Part shown: positions 35,770 to 49,510 of the stretch, in pieces
Position numbering within the stretch: the first letter of the stretch is position 1
Layout of the letters: every line of letters begins with the position of its first letter
Notes under the pieces: model-generated
What the model saw: only the letters and a program-made list of their open reading frames with translations
What the model was told of the DNA's origin: nothing
Database searches by the model: none
Program-made: the position numbers and the translations under genes
Source of the DNA: Epiperipatus broadwayi
Taxonomy: Eukaryota; Onychophora; Udeonychophora; Euonychophora; Peripatidae
Assembly (NCBI GenBank): GCA_028023455.1
Contig: JAQFVV010000253.1
Location: forward strand, 754,469-818,468
DNA length: 64,000 nt
Reading direction: 5' to 3'

Positions 35770-37310
35770 TAGGTAATTATGAACTTTTATTTCATGCATG
35801 AACTAATTATGATTTTGTCAATAGCTATAGAAATATTTGAGTATTTTCCATCTTTATCTTAAAAGGGGACCCTAGTATGTGCATGTATACATATTTTTAT
35901 CATATATTTTAATTAATATGTATAAAACTTTCCTTAAGTGATTTAAATGTCATAGTATGGGTACTTAAGTATGTCCATAGTATTTAACTGTATTATCTTT
36001 TATTATCATATATTTAGTAAAAGCGTGTTTAATGATTTATAATTTTCTTTATTATAATATTTCTTAGTGTTATTTAATTAAGAGGTTTTTTTTTTAAATA
36101 AAGTATTTGTTTGCTAGTTATAATTTGGTCATTTCTCTTAATCAGTATACTACTTATGAAATCTTTTAGTTAAGTACAGTCATTAAGCAGTCTATTACAG
36201 CTTGCCATCTTATAAATAAACAAAAGAGCTAGAAAAGGGTTAAAACAAGGGCTAAATGTGTTTACCTGACATCCAAGCATTCTAATTATAGTTTATAGTT
36301 AGCCAGCACCTGAGATTTTATCTTGAAAATAAATAAAATGCTTTGGATGGCAGGAGGGGTTGAAATTTAGCAGCAAAAAGATCCATAACCTGGAAAAAGA
36401 TCCATAACCTGGAAATGTGATCACAGGCTATATTTCTTATAGCTGTGATTTGGTTATATGTGCCTTTGGTTATCTTTACCTTCTGTATTTGACTTTTTCA
36501 CTTGTTGGGCTGATGTGCTGCAATATTAAAACTGCAGCTGGAGTAGATTGAGATTATATTTTGAATTTTTATTTATTTATTTGTATTTTAAATTGTATAA
36601 TCATAGTGATCTTACTCCCACCCAGTTCAAATGGCTTTTCCAATGTGGGTGCAGAACTGTCATAGTGACAAGAAATTATAAATTACAATATAATTAAAAG
36701 TTTGACAATAAGATTTTGAAGAAATGCTAAATTGCATAATTTTAATTATGAAAGTAGTGTAGTGAAAAAAAGAAGAACGGTACCAAAGCAAACAAATTGT
36801 AATAAATTCAATGAAAAAAGATAATTTAAAGAGATAGATATTTATGCAGATTGGTGTATTGAGGACAAAGTAGAGACAGAAAGAACCAATGGGGTTGGAG
36901 GCAGTCACATGCTTCATTTAAAAAAATATTAAAGTAGAAAGAATTTTGTTTGTTTGTTTTGAAAACAAGAGAGTATGAAAGTGCTGATAGAAGAGATAAT
37001 ACAGTGGAAGTCAAAAATGGGACAGTACAACAAGAGGAAAAGGAAAGCTATGATAACAATATAAGAAATATAAATGTTAGAAAATAAATAGGAAACCATA
37101 AGAACATGTGCACATATAGATAAAATCAATGCAGTAAAGCAGTAGCTAAAAATAAAGACATTTCATGGTACATAGTGGAGGATCTAAATGAACACCTTAA
37201 TAGTTTGGAATGTTATTTTGTGCTAAATAAATTAAATGAAGTAGCCAATGTTGCTATAGCTCACAGTCTCATACTAAGTAAAGTCTAATTCTAGTGTGAT
37301 TCATTATTTT
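35770..37310. other. Noncoding intron sequence
   Basis: No gene recognised. A 20-bp block ending AGATCCATAACCTGG is directly repeated at about 36378 and 36398. Minus-strand open frames at 36660-37129 are hydrophobic, low-complexity and unrelated to known families. Confidence 0.5.
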
Positions 37311-37316
37311 CAAAAC

Positions 37317-38875
37317 CAGCAACATTTGGAGAATACAAACAGTTATTACTGGCAAAGTATTGGGGGGAGAATATCAGAAAATAATTAAGCGCCAGGTGGA
37401 GCAATGGTGTCCTGGGGAACTATTCATCACATTTTTTGCCAAGTGGTGAAGTTAAGATTGATCATGACACCCTTTTATCTGAGCAGAAAATTATACAAAA
37501 TAAAATAACATAACCTTCCTAAGAATGTAGAGCAAATGATAATTGGAACAAAACAGGAAATGATAGAGCAGATGGCCAGAATACTATAGCATTGGACTGC
37601 AATAGACATATTATGAAGAACAGAGACAGGGAATATAGCCATATGCAAGGGTCAAACCTGGTGTGTAGCTGGGAGTAGAGGGAGCCAGTAATGGCACCTC
37701 AGGGTTGTCCAAAAGTGAAAGTAATGAAGATGATAACCAGTCCTTTACCTGATTCTGGAAGCTAGCTATCAGTGATGTCCCAGGCTGTTTATAGAATAAA
37801 CTGTATTAACCCTAAAGTAAAAATTTTGCCATTAAAGATGGTATATGTCATGATGGCTAATAGTAAAAGGGTGAGACTGGTGTCAAAACAAGTATGGGTA
37901 AACATGGTATAACAGGGAATGAATATAGCTATGTCTTGCTTATATTGGAAGGTCTGATCCATGAGGTTATACTAGGGTCAGACTTTGTGCATAAGACCAG
38001 CTGTCTACTGGATTATGAATGAAGTCAGGTAAAACTGAACAATGAAGTAATTATGTTCACAGCAGACCAAGCTGATAGATATATTAGGAAGCTTTGGGTG
38101 CAAGGCATGGGAATAAAAATGGAAATAGCACAAAAGGTGAAGGAATCTAAGTTGATAGACAAATGTCAGAGGGAATAAGTGAAGAAAGTGCTAAATAAAT
38201 AGAAGAGCATTTTTTCTGAAGTCCCTAGAGTGATTCAGGATATGAACACAGAATATAACTTGTGAGAGATCAACCATATCAGGCCTGTGCATACCCTATA
38301 TCTCATAAATATTGGGGTGAAGTGGAGGAACAGATAGAGAAAATGCTTCAGGGGGGAATCATCTCTAAATATTCATCCCCTTTCAATAATCTTATTATAG
38401 CAATAAAAAAAAGGATGGTTCCATTCAGCTGTGTCTGGACACTCATCATTTAAATAAGATAACTACACCTGATACAAATGCCTCTTCACTTATAAATAAA
38501 TTATTAGGAAAGTTCTGCAATAAAATATAATCAATGTTTGATTTGATTGCCAGTTATTATTGCCAGTTATTGGCAAATCAAACTGCATCCTAACAATCGG
38601 AAATTTACCACTTTCCAGTATAATGGATGGACATACAACTTCAATCAAATTCCCTTTGGTTTAAAAAAATAGCATGGCAGAGCTAATACAATGTCTTGAT
38701 CACATGTTATCAGTCCATATCAAAAGTTTAATAGTAATGCATGTAGATGATATTGTATTGGCATCAGAATGTACAGAGGAGCACATCATGCATCTAGAGC
38801 AGCTGTTGTGTGAGTGCAAACAAAAGGGAATAAAAATTAACTTAAGTAAAAGTAACTTAATGGTAGACATGTAAG
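37317..38875 (+). pseudogene. Ty3/gypsy-like LTR retrotransposon relic: gag/protease/reverse transcriptase
   Basis: Plus-strand frames in the usual order. Gag-like: LLAKYWGENIRK and a stop, near 37346. Protease flap end: LIHEVILGSDFVHK near 37955-37995, matching 'iLGmDFl'. Reverse transcriptase: VEEQIEKMLQGGIISKYSSP (from 38319) matches the priming-loop block 'ei.kml..GiI..S.SP'. CVDTHHLNKIT and YWQLKLHPNNRKFTTF follow in shifted frames, then FNQIPFGLK. The catalytic box reads MHVDDIVLASE at 38737-38770, then INLSKS. Several stops and frameshifts, no integrase and no LTRs identified, so this is an inactive fragment. Confidence 0.75.
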
Positions 38876-39480
38876 GAAAGTCAGGAAGTACTTAAACAAG
38901 AATTTAAACAAAGTAAGGAAAAATTATCAAGAGACTTACAAAGATTAATTAAAACCAAAAAAGGATTAACAGATTCAGGAAATAGTTAAACAGGAGTTAA
39001 AGCAAAGCCAAGAAGAGCTTAACTTAGACATGAAGCAATGCCACAAATCTTAACAATGAACACTGAAGATGGTTAATATGAGATAGAGAATAAATTAAAA
39101 GAAGAAGTCAAGAATTTGCAAGCACAATTGATCCATGAAATGAAAATGGGATGAAAGCAAATATATGGTTTAAAAATTAAGCTTAATGAACTAGAGATTA
39201 AAATGGGCAAAACTCAAATGCAAATGCTAATAAAAATCATTAAGTTAGAAATTAATATACAAAAAGGACAAAATTGGAGTCAAGAAATAAAAACAAAGAC
39301 AGAAAAGTATTGAATTATTTGCCAAAATAAAGGTAGAGTCCTAAAAACTAAGTTAAATGAGTCTCAAGAAATTAATGATAAAGAGTTAGAAAAGGTACAG
39401 ACTAAACAGAAACAAGTAGTTCAAAATTTAGGAACTCAAGTGGAACAGGGTCATTCATCTTATGATATTAGCTAGATGTG
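38876..39480 (+). pseudogene. Coiled-coil-like charged remnant after the RT
   Basis: Where RNase H should follow the RT, the plus strand reads K/Q/E-rich heptad-like pieces: QEIVKQELKQSQEELNLDMK, LNELEIKMGKTQMQM, INDKELEKVQTKQKQVVQ. They are interrupted by stops. Such coiled coils occur in the gag of some gypsy elements, so this may be a gag fragment of a second copy brought next to the RT by deletion or nested insertion. The family is not certain. Confidence 0.4.
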
Positions 39481-41042
39481 AGGCAATATGCTATAACTTA
39501 CCAGGTTTTTTTCTAAGGTAATTCCATCAATGCTTAAATAGTGGTGATAAATGTTAAGATTTTGTCATTACCAGAAAAACCTTTAAAATCTAAATGGTTT
39601 TGTCATCATGAAGTATAGTTATAAATGTAGGTACTTTGACTTATGACATAGAATTTGTATCAATCACAGAGTAAGATCAGTAATATATGTTTGATTTGTG
39701 AGACTAGAAATTTGGGAAATGTAGTTTATGGAGAGGCTATAATCAAATGCATGAATCTTTATGGATATAATAGTAAATATTTAGTTTCTAGTAATGACTC
39801 TATACATGAATTTCTTTGGTACAATGAGTCCATATTCATTAGAAATGAAGGAGTTCATTTTATTAATCAAATGCCAACTTATATGATATCATAGGTTTGT
39901 TTTATAAATATCTGATTAGAAGTGTAGGGTGCTAATGAATATAATTGCTGTAGAATATTCATCTTGTTAATTGTAATCTGTTTAAAAAAGTCTAAGATAC
40001 ATAATTGCACATAATCATTAATTTCATTATTGTGGTAATATAGCTTTATTTAACCATGAGTTATTCATAAAATGTTTAGTTGGTCATGATAATCTTATGT
40101 TAATGATATAAAATTGTTTTCTTTATTTTTATTAAGTCTGGGAATATGTGATGTGCACATGTCACCATCTATAGTTACCTTTATAGTGCATAAATAATTA
40201 AATAAAGAAAACAATTAAAAGTTTTTTATTTAATAAATATGTTTATTAATTTGGAATAAATGTAGAGTGAATGGACACTTTATTTATTAACTAAAAATGA
40301 AATATTTTTACTAAGTTTTATTGAGTGATAACAATGCCTTATTAAGATTAAAAGAAAGAGTGCCACATGTTCACAAGATACAGTTAACTAAAGAAAAAGA
40401 CTGCATTTTCTGTTATCATAGTTACAGAAAAAAGTTCAACAAGAAAAACATACATTCTTTTGCTTAAAAATTTGTGTTCTATCTTACATTACTTTTACAA
40501 ATAGATCCTGGATTTATAAAACAAAATATGCACTGTGAGTAGAAAAACATTTAAAGAGATAGGAACATAAACTTCCCTTTACTTATGTCTTTATAATTAA
40601 AATGGAATCGATATCAACAAACATTATGCTAACTGTCATGAAGTTATAAAACTATCAAATTTACTATGGATTGTAATATCAACAAAATAGGGTTGAATAT
40701 CATTTAATGATTAAAATAATTATGGAGCCCTACATTTGTATTTATTATCATTGATGTGCCAAAGAAGATGTCATGGGATAATTGAATATTTTTAATTATC
40801 TCTACTAGATAAATTTTACTTGTTTAAAAAACGGTTAAAAATATAATAGTAGCTTAATGATAAAATATCTATCCAAGATTTTTTTTATTAATAATCTTAA
40901 TCAATGGAGTTTTATCTTATTATTCGATATAGACTTAAATAATAGCCTCAATTAATTAAGACTTAAATCAATTATTGATGTATAATTTTTTTGAAAACAA
41001 CTAACTATTATTAAAAAGCATTACTAGATTCAAAAGATATGA

Positions 41043-41083
<41 letters not shown>

Positions 41084-42214
41084 ACAATATTAAATTTTTA
41101 TTACATTTATTTTGTTTATTGTGCGGAAAGGAATTTGTAATTAACCCTTCATGACTGTATGTTGTAATAATTTTAATTGTAAATCATATCTACTAATCAT
41201 AATCTGGCAGGGATAAATATACATTGTATGATATTAGATTGCAGTTGATAAATTATAATTATGTTCTTTGTCTTAGCCATATTAATGAGATAATGTTTAC
41301 TTCAATAAATATTATTATTAATCTAAATACTAAGATATGCCTATTGCAAAAATCATTATAAAACTATTTTATTACACAATTTATTTAGAATTAAAACATT
41401 TAATTGTATGTCCTCTATGATATCTCATTAGCATGTAAAATATTATTTATTGAATTTTATCTTTTTTTCTAAGCAAAAATACTTATTATGGATCCATTGG
41501 TGCCTTATAAATTTTATAAAGCCATTACAGATGTAAATTATTTGTGATCAACTTATTTATTTATTAGTTAAATTTATTGATTCCTTAAATGCAATATTTA
41601 TTCAGTATATTTAGATTGCTCAAATATATAGTACATAGTTGGAAAAAACTACTTAATTCATAATTTTATCTATGGCCTTTCTGGTCACATAAATCCATGA
41701 ATCACTTGTGGCCCAAATTAGCCTTTTTTCAACTATAATATTTTCTATTATAATTATGATTACACAAAGCTGCAAACTATTCCATGAACAGTTATTTTCT
41801 TTTATCCATATTGTTATTCATCAGTTTCCATTTCCTATATGATTTATTATTGTTGATGACCAATATATTTTGATCCATTACATTGCTATCTTTCTCCAAT
41901 ACATGGCCATTTGTAGGCCAGGCAGTATTTCATCCATTATTTTATTAATTGTCCAATACATTTTTGGCTAGTTCAACAGGTAAATATTGATATTTATCAG
42001 AAATACTGCTTTATCAACATAGTCTTCTATATTATATTTTCCATTAATAAAAAAATCTAAATATTCAGTACTGATCATAAACATTATTTAAAGTATTCTA
42101 TATCTCCGTGTGACTGTAAAATAATCAACCTAATATCTCCTGATGCTTTCTATGAAAATCTCGATAATAGCTTATCATAAAATCCATTAGTTATAACTAT
42201 CTTGCAGTTTATAT
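39481..42214. other. Noncoding intron sequence with (AT)n
   Basis: Includes a 79-codon plus frame at 39655-39894 with no recognised family, lying just behind the gypsy relic and possibly part of it. A pure (AT)n tract occurs at about 41045-41079. Nothing else supported. Confidence 0.45.
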
Positions 42215-44428
42215 TATAACGATCTGGAGAAAGTGCCTTAACGTAATATGCACTACAGGGCGCCATCTAGGCATTTGAACCTAGAAAAAATTATAAAGTA
42301 GGCAGATACGTAAGTCAAAAAAATTTTTTTTTTTTTTTTTTATAAATTTTGATTCCGGTCGTTAGCCCATTGTCACTAGTTCAAGGAGTAGCAAAGATTA
42401 AATAATATAATAAATTCTTATCTAAGAATATATAAAAAAAGAATAAAATAAGCCACTGCCAGTAATTTACACACAAACATTTATTTATGCACATATATAT
42501 AAGATTTAAAATTATTTTAGTATTAGTTTTACATTTTAAAATTTAACTTACATTTTTAACTTTGATTTTTGATTTTAATTTACATTTAATTTTTATAAAT
42601 GTACATTTTAATTTTTTTTATAAGTTCGCACAGATGGGATTATAAAATGTGTTTTTAATGTTGAGTATAGATCGGTTACATAGATTACACGGTCAAAAAA
42701 CATTTCAAAATAAACATAAACGATCAAAATACAAAATCATTGATACCGTCAATTGCATAGGGAATACAAGAAACCCAATGGTGTTCATCATAAGACACTG
42801 CATTGACACCAATAACTTAAAAGACATCCGACATAAATACATCTTAGATACTCACCGTAAGGTATCAGTATTTACCGAATGTCTATATATTTTGATCAAA
42901 TATGAAAACCAAAAACATAATCAACCAGTAACGAACCCATGCAAACGTCTATACCCAACTTAAATTTAATGCATTTTTATTTAGTGTCGAGTATGAATAG
43001 ACTACATAGATTTGCATTTGAAGATAAAACATTCGATCCCCATTTAACCTTAGGCTAAAAGTTCGCAGTCAAACTGACGTCAATCCATCTGATATATCGA
43101 TGTATTCAATGTAATACAAATATGGCAACACAAAATAGGTCAAGACAAGACATTGACTCTCATCAGATAGGAATATTACATCTATCTAATGAGAAGAACA
43201 ATAAATAAAAAAACTCCATAGAAACGAATTGCGGTCATTTTGCCGACTTACGATCGCATTCCCTAGGCAAGAGGCAGTGTGCGGCGTATACCAGCGATTC
43301 TGCCCGTAGCAAATCTTGCATTACATCTACTAACTACATCAATATATTCAATCCATTGACCCAATTCAACAATGACACAAATAACCTAAGATTACCATCC
43401 CCTAATATAACTTTACAAATCTATACAGCCATTGACGCCCGATTTAAGTTTATCATTGATATATTTTAATTTATCGGAAAACAGAAATCATAATAAAACT
43501 TAAAAAACAAAAAAAATATAAATGGAAATGATTTTACAAAAGAAATACATCAAATAACATTTTAACTACTTTAGTCAGATAGGAAATTCTTATATTTATA
43601 AATATTGAAAAGTTTAGTATTTAGAGTTCTTTTGTTTAGAAATGTTCATAAATTATATATTTCTTACTGTTTTGAAAAATGTCCATTTTGCTCTGATTTC
43701 TTGTAATGGAAGGTATTAATCTCACGAAGTCATAAGGAGATCGGTGTGCAGTTAATTGCTAGTCCTTTATGGTTGATGGTATTCTTCCAGGCCTTGATGT
43801 TCTGTGGCCTGCAATATCGGAAAACGATGTTTCATTTTTTTTTTAACAACTGAAGGAATTGAAAGTGCGTCTTTCAATCCCTTCTTCAATTCCACACTAA
43901 CACCTATAGTCACATCATAATAACTTATTAATTCTTTTATTTTCCAAACTTTTCCTTTTATATTAATTTTAAGGATCCAATGGACATTACGTCATCGATG
44001 ATGATATGGTCCTTTCGCTGAGGTCCGATTCCATTGTTTTTCATTCATTGGCTATTAGTTTCTATTGTTTTCCTATCTGACCGATGCTTATACATTTAAA
44101 TGCCCAAGGCTAGTTTACATTTGACTAATTAAATTAATCATTTCCATTTTTTCAATAACATTTTAATTTGTTTTGTACAAACTTAGATATATTTTTATCG
44201 TTAAGTCTTTACTGACAATTTAGTTTTAAAATACTTTTTCTTTTTTTTTAATAATGTTTTATTTTAATAATCTTTTTTTTCATCTGTGCGATTATATAGA
44301 TACGAGTTTAGTATAGGATTTTAATTTTCAATTTTTAATTCTTAAAAAGAGAAGTTTTATTTGCGAACTTTTATTTTTTTCATGTTTACTAATAAAAAAA
44401 CAATGTAACGACATCTGTGCTCGTTACA
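42215..44428. repeat. Repeat family R3, copy B (2.2 kb, LTR-like)
   Basis: Nearly identical to copy C across 2.2 kb and more distantly related to copy A. It begins TATAACGATC and ends GCTCGTTACA. If the second base was once G, the ends would be TGTAACGA...TCGTTACA, an 8-bp inverted pair with the TG..CA form of an LTR. Internal landmarks are GGGCGCCATCTAGGCATTTG, a nested inverted pair AAGTTCGCACAGATG / CATCTGTGCGA, and two related modules reading GAGTATAGATCGGTTACATAG and GAGTATGAATAGACTACATAG. The frame at 42649-42963 is not conserved: copy C has a stop in it. Confidence 0.8.
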
Positions 44429-45155
44429 TATCAGTAAACTTGCTTTAAAAAAAAATAAACAAAAAAAAATATTTTACTTAGGGTTAGTAATTACGATCCA
44501 CGATTAACGAAGACATTTACAAAAACATCCAGTTAGTAATTTTACAAAAAGACTATATACAAAAAAAAATGTTGACTATTGTTTTCCTAAGGACCATTTA
44601 CATTCACGCCTCCTCCTCCCCCCAAAAATTCTATTTTCTCTATATTTTAGTTTTAAACACGGCATGACAAATGAATTATATAAATTTATTTAAGACGGTT
44701 GCATTGAGGTAAATACGTTTTTGAAAGATAATGGATTTATATGTGTATATTTGCAGCACAATTATAAATACCACTAACTTATTTATTACTGATTAAAATG
44801 CTTAAATAGGATTACACTGAAGTAAATTCCCAACTGTACTCATCATGAGGTACCACATTTACCATCATAAACATACGTGGCTGTGTGTGCCTATACACAT
44901 AAAAGCATAATATATATCAACAAAAAAACATATCAATTTCAACCTTTTGGCTTTCTTTTTTTTTAACAAAGTACAATTTAAAATTATTTATACTTTCTCG
45001 TGTTTAATATACGTGCAATTTCTTTCTGGCAGTGCTTTTATAAAATTTAAAGTATACGACTTTATGTAACAGATAAAAATATTTCATTTTGAAAAAAGAA
45101 ATTTACTCAGGGCCCTGGTAGTTTGTTAAAGATTGGCCCAAGTTGGGTAGCCAGT
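44429..45155. other. Segment between R3 copies B and C (727 bp)
   Basis: AT-rich with an A-rich left half and no ORF, gag, protease or RT. If B and C are LTRs of one element, this would be its internal region. I see no convincing tRNA primer-binding site after B nor a clean polypurine tract before C. Confidence 0.5.
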
Positions 45156-47359
45156 TATAACAATCCGGAGAAAGTGCCTTAACGTAATCTGCACTACTGG
45201 GCGCCATCTAGGCATTTGAACCTAAAAAAATTTATAAAGTAGGCAGATACATAAGTGAAAAAAAAAATTTATTTTTTTTTATAAATTTTGATTCGGGTCG
45301 TTAGCCCATTGTCACTAGCTCAAGGAGTAGCAGAGATTAAATAATATAATAAATTCTTATCTAAGAATATATAAAAAAAGAATAAAATAAGCCACTGCCA
45401 GTAATTTACGCACAAACATTTATTTATGCACATATATATAAGATTTAAAATTATTTTAGTATTAGTTTTACATTTTAAAATGTAACTTACATTTTTAACT
45501 TTGATTTTTGATTTTAATTTACATTTAATTTTTATAAATTTACATTTTAATTTTTTTTATAAGTTCGCACAGATGGGATTATAAAATGTGTTTTTATGTT
45601 GAGTATAGATCAGTTACATAGATTACATGGTCAAAAAACATTTCAAAATTAACATAAACGATCAAAATACAAAATCATTGATACCGTCAATTGCATAGGG
45701 AATGCAAAAAACCCAATGGTGTTCATCATAAGACACTGCATTGACAGCAATAACTTAAAAGATATCTGACATAAATACATCTTAGATACTCACCGTAAGG
45801 TATCAGTATTTACCGAATGTCTATATATTTTGATCAAATATGAAAACCAAAAACATAATCCACCAGTAACGAACACTTGCAAACAACTATACCCAACTTA
45901 AATTTAATGCATTTTTATTTGGTATCAATTATGAATAGACTACATAGATTTGCATTTGAAGATAAAACATTCTATCCCCATTTAACCTTAGGCTAAAAGT
46001 TCGCAGTCAAACTGGCATCAATCCATCTGATATATTGATGTATTCAATGTAATACAAATACGGCAACACAAAATAGGTCAAGACAAGACATTGACTCTCA
46101 TCAGAAAGGAATATTACATCTATCTAATGAGAAGAACAATAAAAAACCCATAGAAATGGATTGCGGTCATTTTGCCGACTTATGATCGCATTCCCTAGGC
46201 AAGAGGAAGCATTCAGCGTATATCAGAGATTCTGCCCATAGGAATCTTGCATTACATCTACTAACTACATCAATATATCCAATCCATTGACCCAATTCAA
46301 CAACGACACGAATAACCTAAGATTACCCTCCCCTAATATAACTTTACAAATCTATACAGCCATTCACACCTGACTTAAGTTTATCATTGATATATTTTAA
46401 TTTATTGGAAAACAGAAATCATAATAAAACTTAAAGAACAAAAAATATATAAATGGAAATGATTTTACAAAAGAAATACATCAAATAACATTTTAACTAC
46501 TTTAGTCAGATAGGAAATTCTTATATTTATAAATATTGAAAAGTTTAGTATTTAGAGTTCTTTTGTTTAGAAATGTTAATAAATTATATATTTCTTACTG
46601 TTTTGAAAAATGTCCGTTTTGCTCTAATTGCTTGTAATGGAAGGTATTAATCCCACGAAGTCATAAGGAGATCAGTGTGCAGTTAATCGCTGGTCCTTTA
46701 TGGTTGATGGTATTCTTCTGGGCCTTGATGTCCTGTGGCCCACAATATCGGAAAACGATGTTTCATTTTTTTTGAACAACTGAAGGAATTGAAAGTGCAT
46801 CTTTCAATCCCTTCTCCTTCAACTCTGCACTAACACCTATAGTCACATTGTAATAACTAATTAATTCTTTTATTTTCCAAACTTTTCCTTTTATATTAAT
46901 TTAAGGATCCAATGGACATTACATCATCGATGATGATATGGTCCTTTTGCTGAGGTCCGATTCCATTGTTTTTCATTCATTGGCTATTAGTTTCTATTGT
47001 TTTCCTATCTGACCGATGCTTATACATTTAAATGCCCAAGGCTAGTTTACATTTGACTAATTAAATTAATCATTTCCATTTTTTCAATAACATTTTAATT
47101 TGTTTTGTACAAGCTTAGATATATTTTTATCTTTAAGTCTTTACTGACAATTTAGTTTTAAAATACTTTTTCTTTTCTTTTTAATAAAGTTTTATTTTAA
47201 TAATTTTTTTTTCATCTGTGCGATTATATAGATATGAGTTTAGTATAGGATTTTAATTTTCAATTTTTAATTCTTAAAAAGAGAAGTTTTATTTGCGAAC
47301 TTTTATTTTTTTAATGTTTACTAATAAAAAACAATGTAACGACGTCTGTGCTTGTTACA
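45156..47359. repeat. Repeat family R3, copy C (2.2 kb, LTR-like)
   Basis: Same orientation and extent as copy B, with small substitutions and indels. It begins TATAACAATCCGG and ends GCTTGTTACA. The four bases after it (ATAT) equal the four before copy B, as expected for a single insertion flanked by a short target duplication, but four AT bases carry little weight. No coding capacity. Confidence 0.8.
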
Positions 47360-47703
47360 ATATCAATATCTCATATTTTATTTCTATTCTCTGAACCAAT
47401 AAACCAACACATTTTAAATATTGATGCAGATTCCCGTATACATTAGCTGCTTTCGTCAGAATATCTTTCTAAGGTGCAAGTTTGTAAGTAGTTCTAAAGT
47501 TTTATAAATCTTGTCAATTCAATTACTTTATCTTCACAATTAGCAGTTTGGAAATACAACTGCATAAACACTATGTTCCTTAAACCCGGCCTCATCATTT
47601 ATGCCTCCTAAAATAAAAGCAATATCATTTCTTCCAGTTATTACATCTACCATAAATTATTCCAAATTTTTAAATCTAAAATCACTTTTTCCTGTTTACT
47701 TAA

Positions 47704-47756
<53 letters not shown>

Positions 47757-48590
47757 CTGTAACCTCAACTCGAGACAAGATGAATGGGGGGGAGATAATA
47801 ATGTAACTAAGGTGTTTTACCTGAGTGCAAATTGAAACTGTACCATAGTATTCACCCAAGATCATCATTATTAAATAAATGGGAAGTCTGTGGAGGATGC
47901 AAGTTTTTAAAAATTTTCCAAAAGAAAATATAATCTTAGTAATACTTTAAATTATAAATAATATTTTAGATTCTTAGTTTTAAACTCAGTAATTATTATA
48001 CAAATAAATTCATAATAAATTATTTAAAAATATAAACAACTTTCCTCCACAAACCACACAGCTATATGATCTCCAGTGGCAAGTACAATAATGTTATTTC
48101 TTATACCTATGTGTAAATGAATGAAAAGGGATCAGTAATTCATGCAGAAAACCCATAAAATTATACTAATAAAAAAAGGATTAAAATCTTATTACTTAAC
48201 TAAAACAAAGTACAAATTTTCATTCTTCCTTTTTTTTTTAAATAAATTAAATATCTCTTCTCCACATTGATCACCCTCCACAGTTACAATTATTTAATCT
48301 TAAATGTTTGTGTTATGACCTCCATCCCATCTTCCAAATTATGACCTTCAATGCTAGATCACACACACACATAGAAGTGGGATGTACCATTTATTGACTC
48401 AGCCATGCTGTATTATCTAGCATTCTAGCAACAATAATCTTTTTCTCAGGGTCTTGATCTCTGGTGAAGTGCAACAATTAGTCACTTTTCAATTCACTGC
48501 CAACCCTTGGACAGTATCCCAGAAATACAAACTGAATAGACATACACTCGATTAAAGCTAATGTCTACCCTAACTAAAACTAACAGCAGG
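47360..48590. other. Noncoding sequence with (CA)n(TA)n
   Basis: A compound microsatellite (CA)n followed by (TA)n lies at about 47704-47756 and a short (AC)n near 48360. No gene recognised. Confidence 0.55.
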
Positions 48591-48592
48591 TG

Positions 48593-49230
48593 CTACTACT
48601 ACTATGACTATGACTATGACTATGACTATGGCTACAGCTATGGATACTGCTACTGCTACTGCTACTGCTGCTACTGCTGCTACTACTGCTACTACTGCTA
48701 CTGCTACTACTGCTACTACTACTGCTGCTACTGCTGCTACTACTACTGCTACTGCTGCTGCTACTACTGCTGCTACTGCTACTGCTGCTGCTACTGCTAC
48801 TGCTACTGCTGCTGCCACTGCTGCTGCTGCTGTTGCTATGCTACTGCTACTACTGCTACTACTGCTACTACTACTGCTACTGCTACTACTGCTACTACTA
48901 CTGCTACTACTACTGCTACTGCTGCTACTACTTCTGCTGCTACTACTACTGCTGCTGCTGCTACTACTGCTGCTGATGCTGATGCTGCTGCTGCTACTGC
49001 TACTGCTGCTGCTACTGCTAGTGCCACTGCCACTACCACTGCCACTACCACTACTAACTACCACTACCACTACTAACTACCACTACCACTACTAACTACC
49101 ACTACCACTACTAACTACCACTACTAACTACCACTACCACTACTAACTACTACTACCACTACTAACTACTACTACCATTACCACTACCACTACTACTACC
49201 ACTACTACTACCACTACTACTACTACTATG
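48593..49230. repeat. Trinucleotide array, CTA/CTG then ACCACT type
   Basis: About 640 bp built almost only from ACT and GCT triplets (48593-49030). It passes at 49020-49200 into a higher-order repeat of CACTACCACTACTAACTAC. Open frames in three registers on both strands (poly-T/A, poly-Y/C, poly-L, poly-S, poly-V) are by-products of the triplet periodicity. No stop-bounded gene with normal composition exists here. Confidence 0.95.
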
Positions 49231-49431
49231 AATTGAATAATTAAATATTAAATTTATAATTAATTAGATGTGTCTCTTATCTGTTTACCAAGTAATTATT
49301 AAATCTTTGACATATATGTTATTAATTCAAATCTTAACAAGTGAAAAATGATTACTTTAGCAGTAAAAACTAGTGAAGATATTTCATGGTCAATCTGCAC
49401 TAAAAATATGAGCTATTTTTGTTAAGCTTTG

Positions 49432-49510
49432 TTAGCCGAGAGGTCATCGCAGCAGCCTTGCAAGCAAGTGGTTGGTCACAGACAGCTGTGGGTTCACCTC
49501 CTGGCCAATG
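49432..49510 (+). repeat. tRNA-like SINE head or tRNA pseudogene
   Basis: GTTAGCCGAGAGGTCATCGC is a good Pol III A box of the Leu/Ser tRNA style. GCCTTGCAAGC can form an anticodon-like stem-loop. GTGGGTTCACCTCCTGGCC fits a B box (GGTTCRANNCC) with one mismatch. The acceptor ends do not pair convincingly, so this is a tRNA-derived repeat rather than a working tRNA. Confidence 0.5.

Noticed and set aside
36660-37129. Three overlapping hydrophobic minus-strand frames
   Set aside because: Overlap in different registers, no motif, no splice support.
42649-42963. 104-residue frame in repeat copy B
   Set aside because: Copy C, nearly identical otherwise, has a stop early in the same frame, so it is not maintained as protein.
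48561-49095. Overlapping long frames rich in T/A, Y/C, L, S or V
   Set aside because: They come from a triplet repeat that cannot contain stops; no start context or domain.
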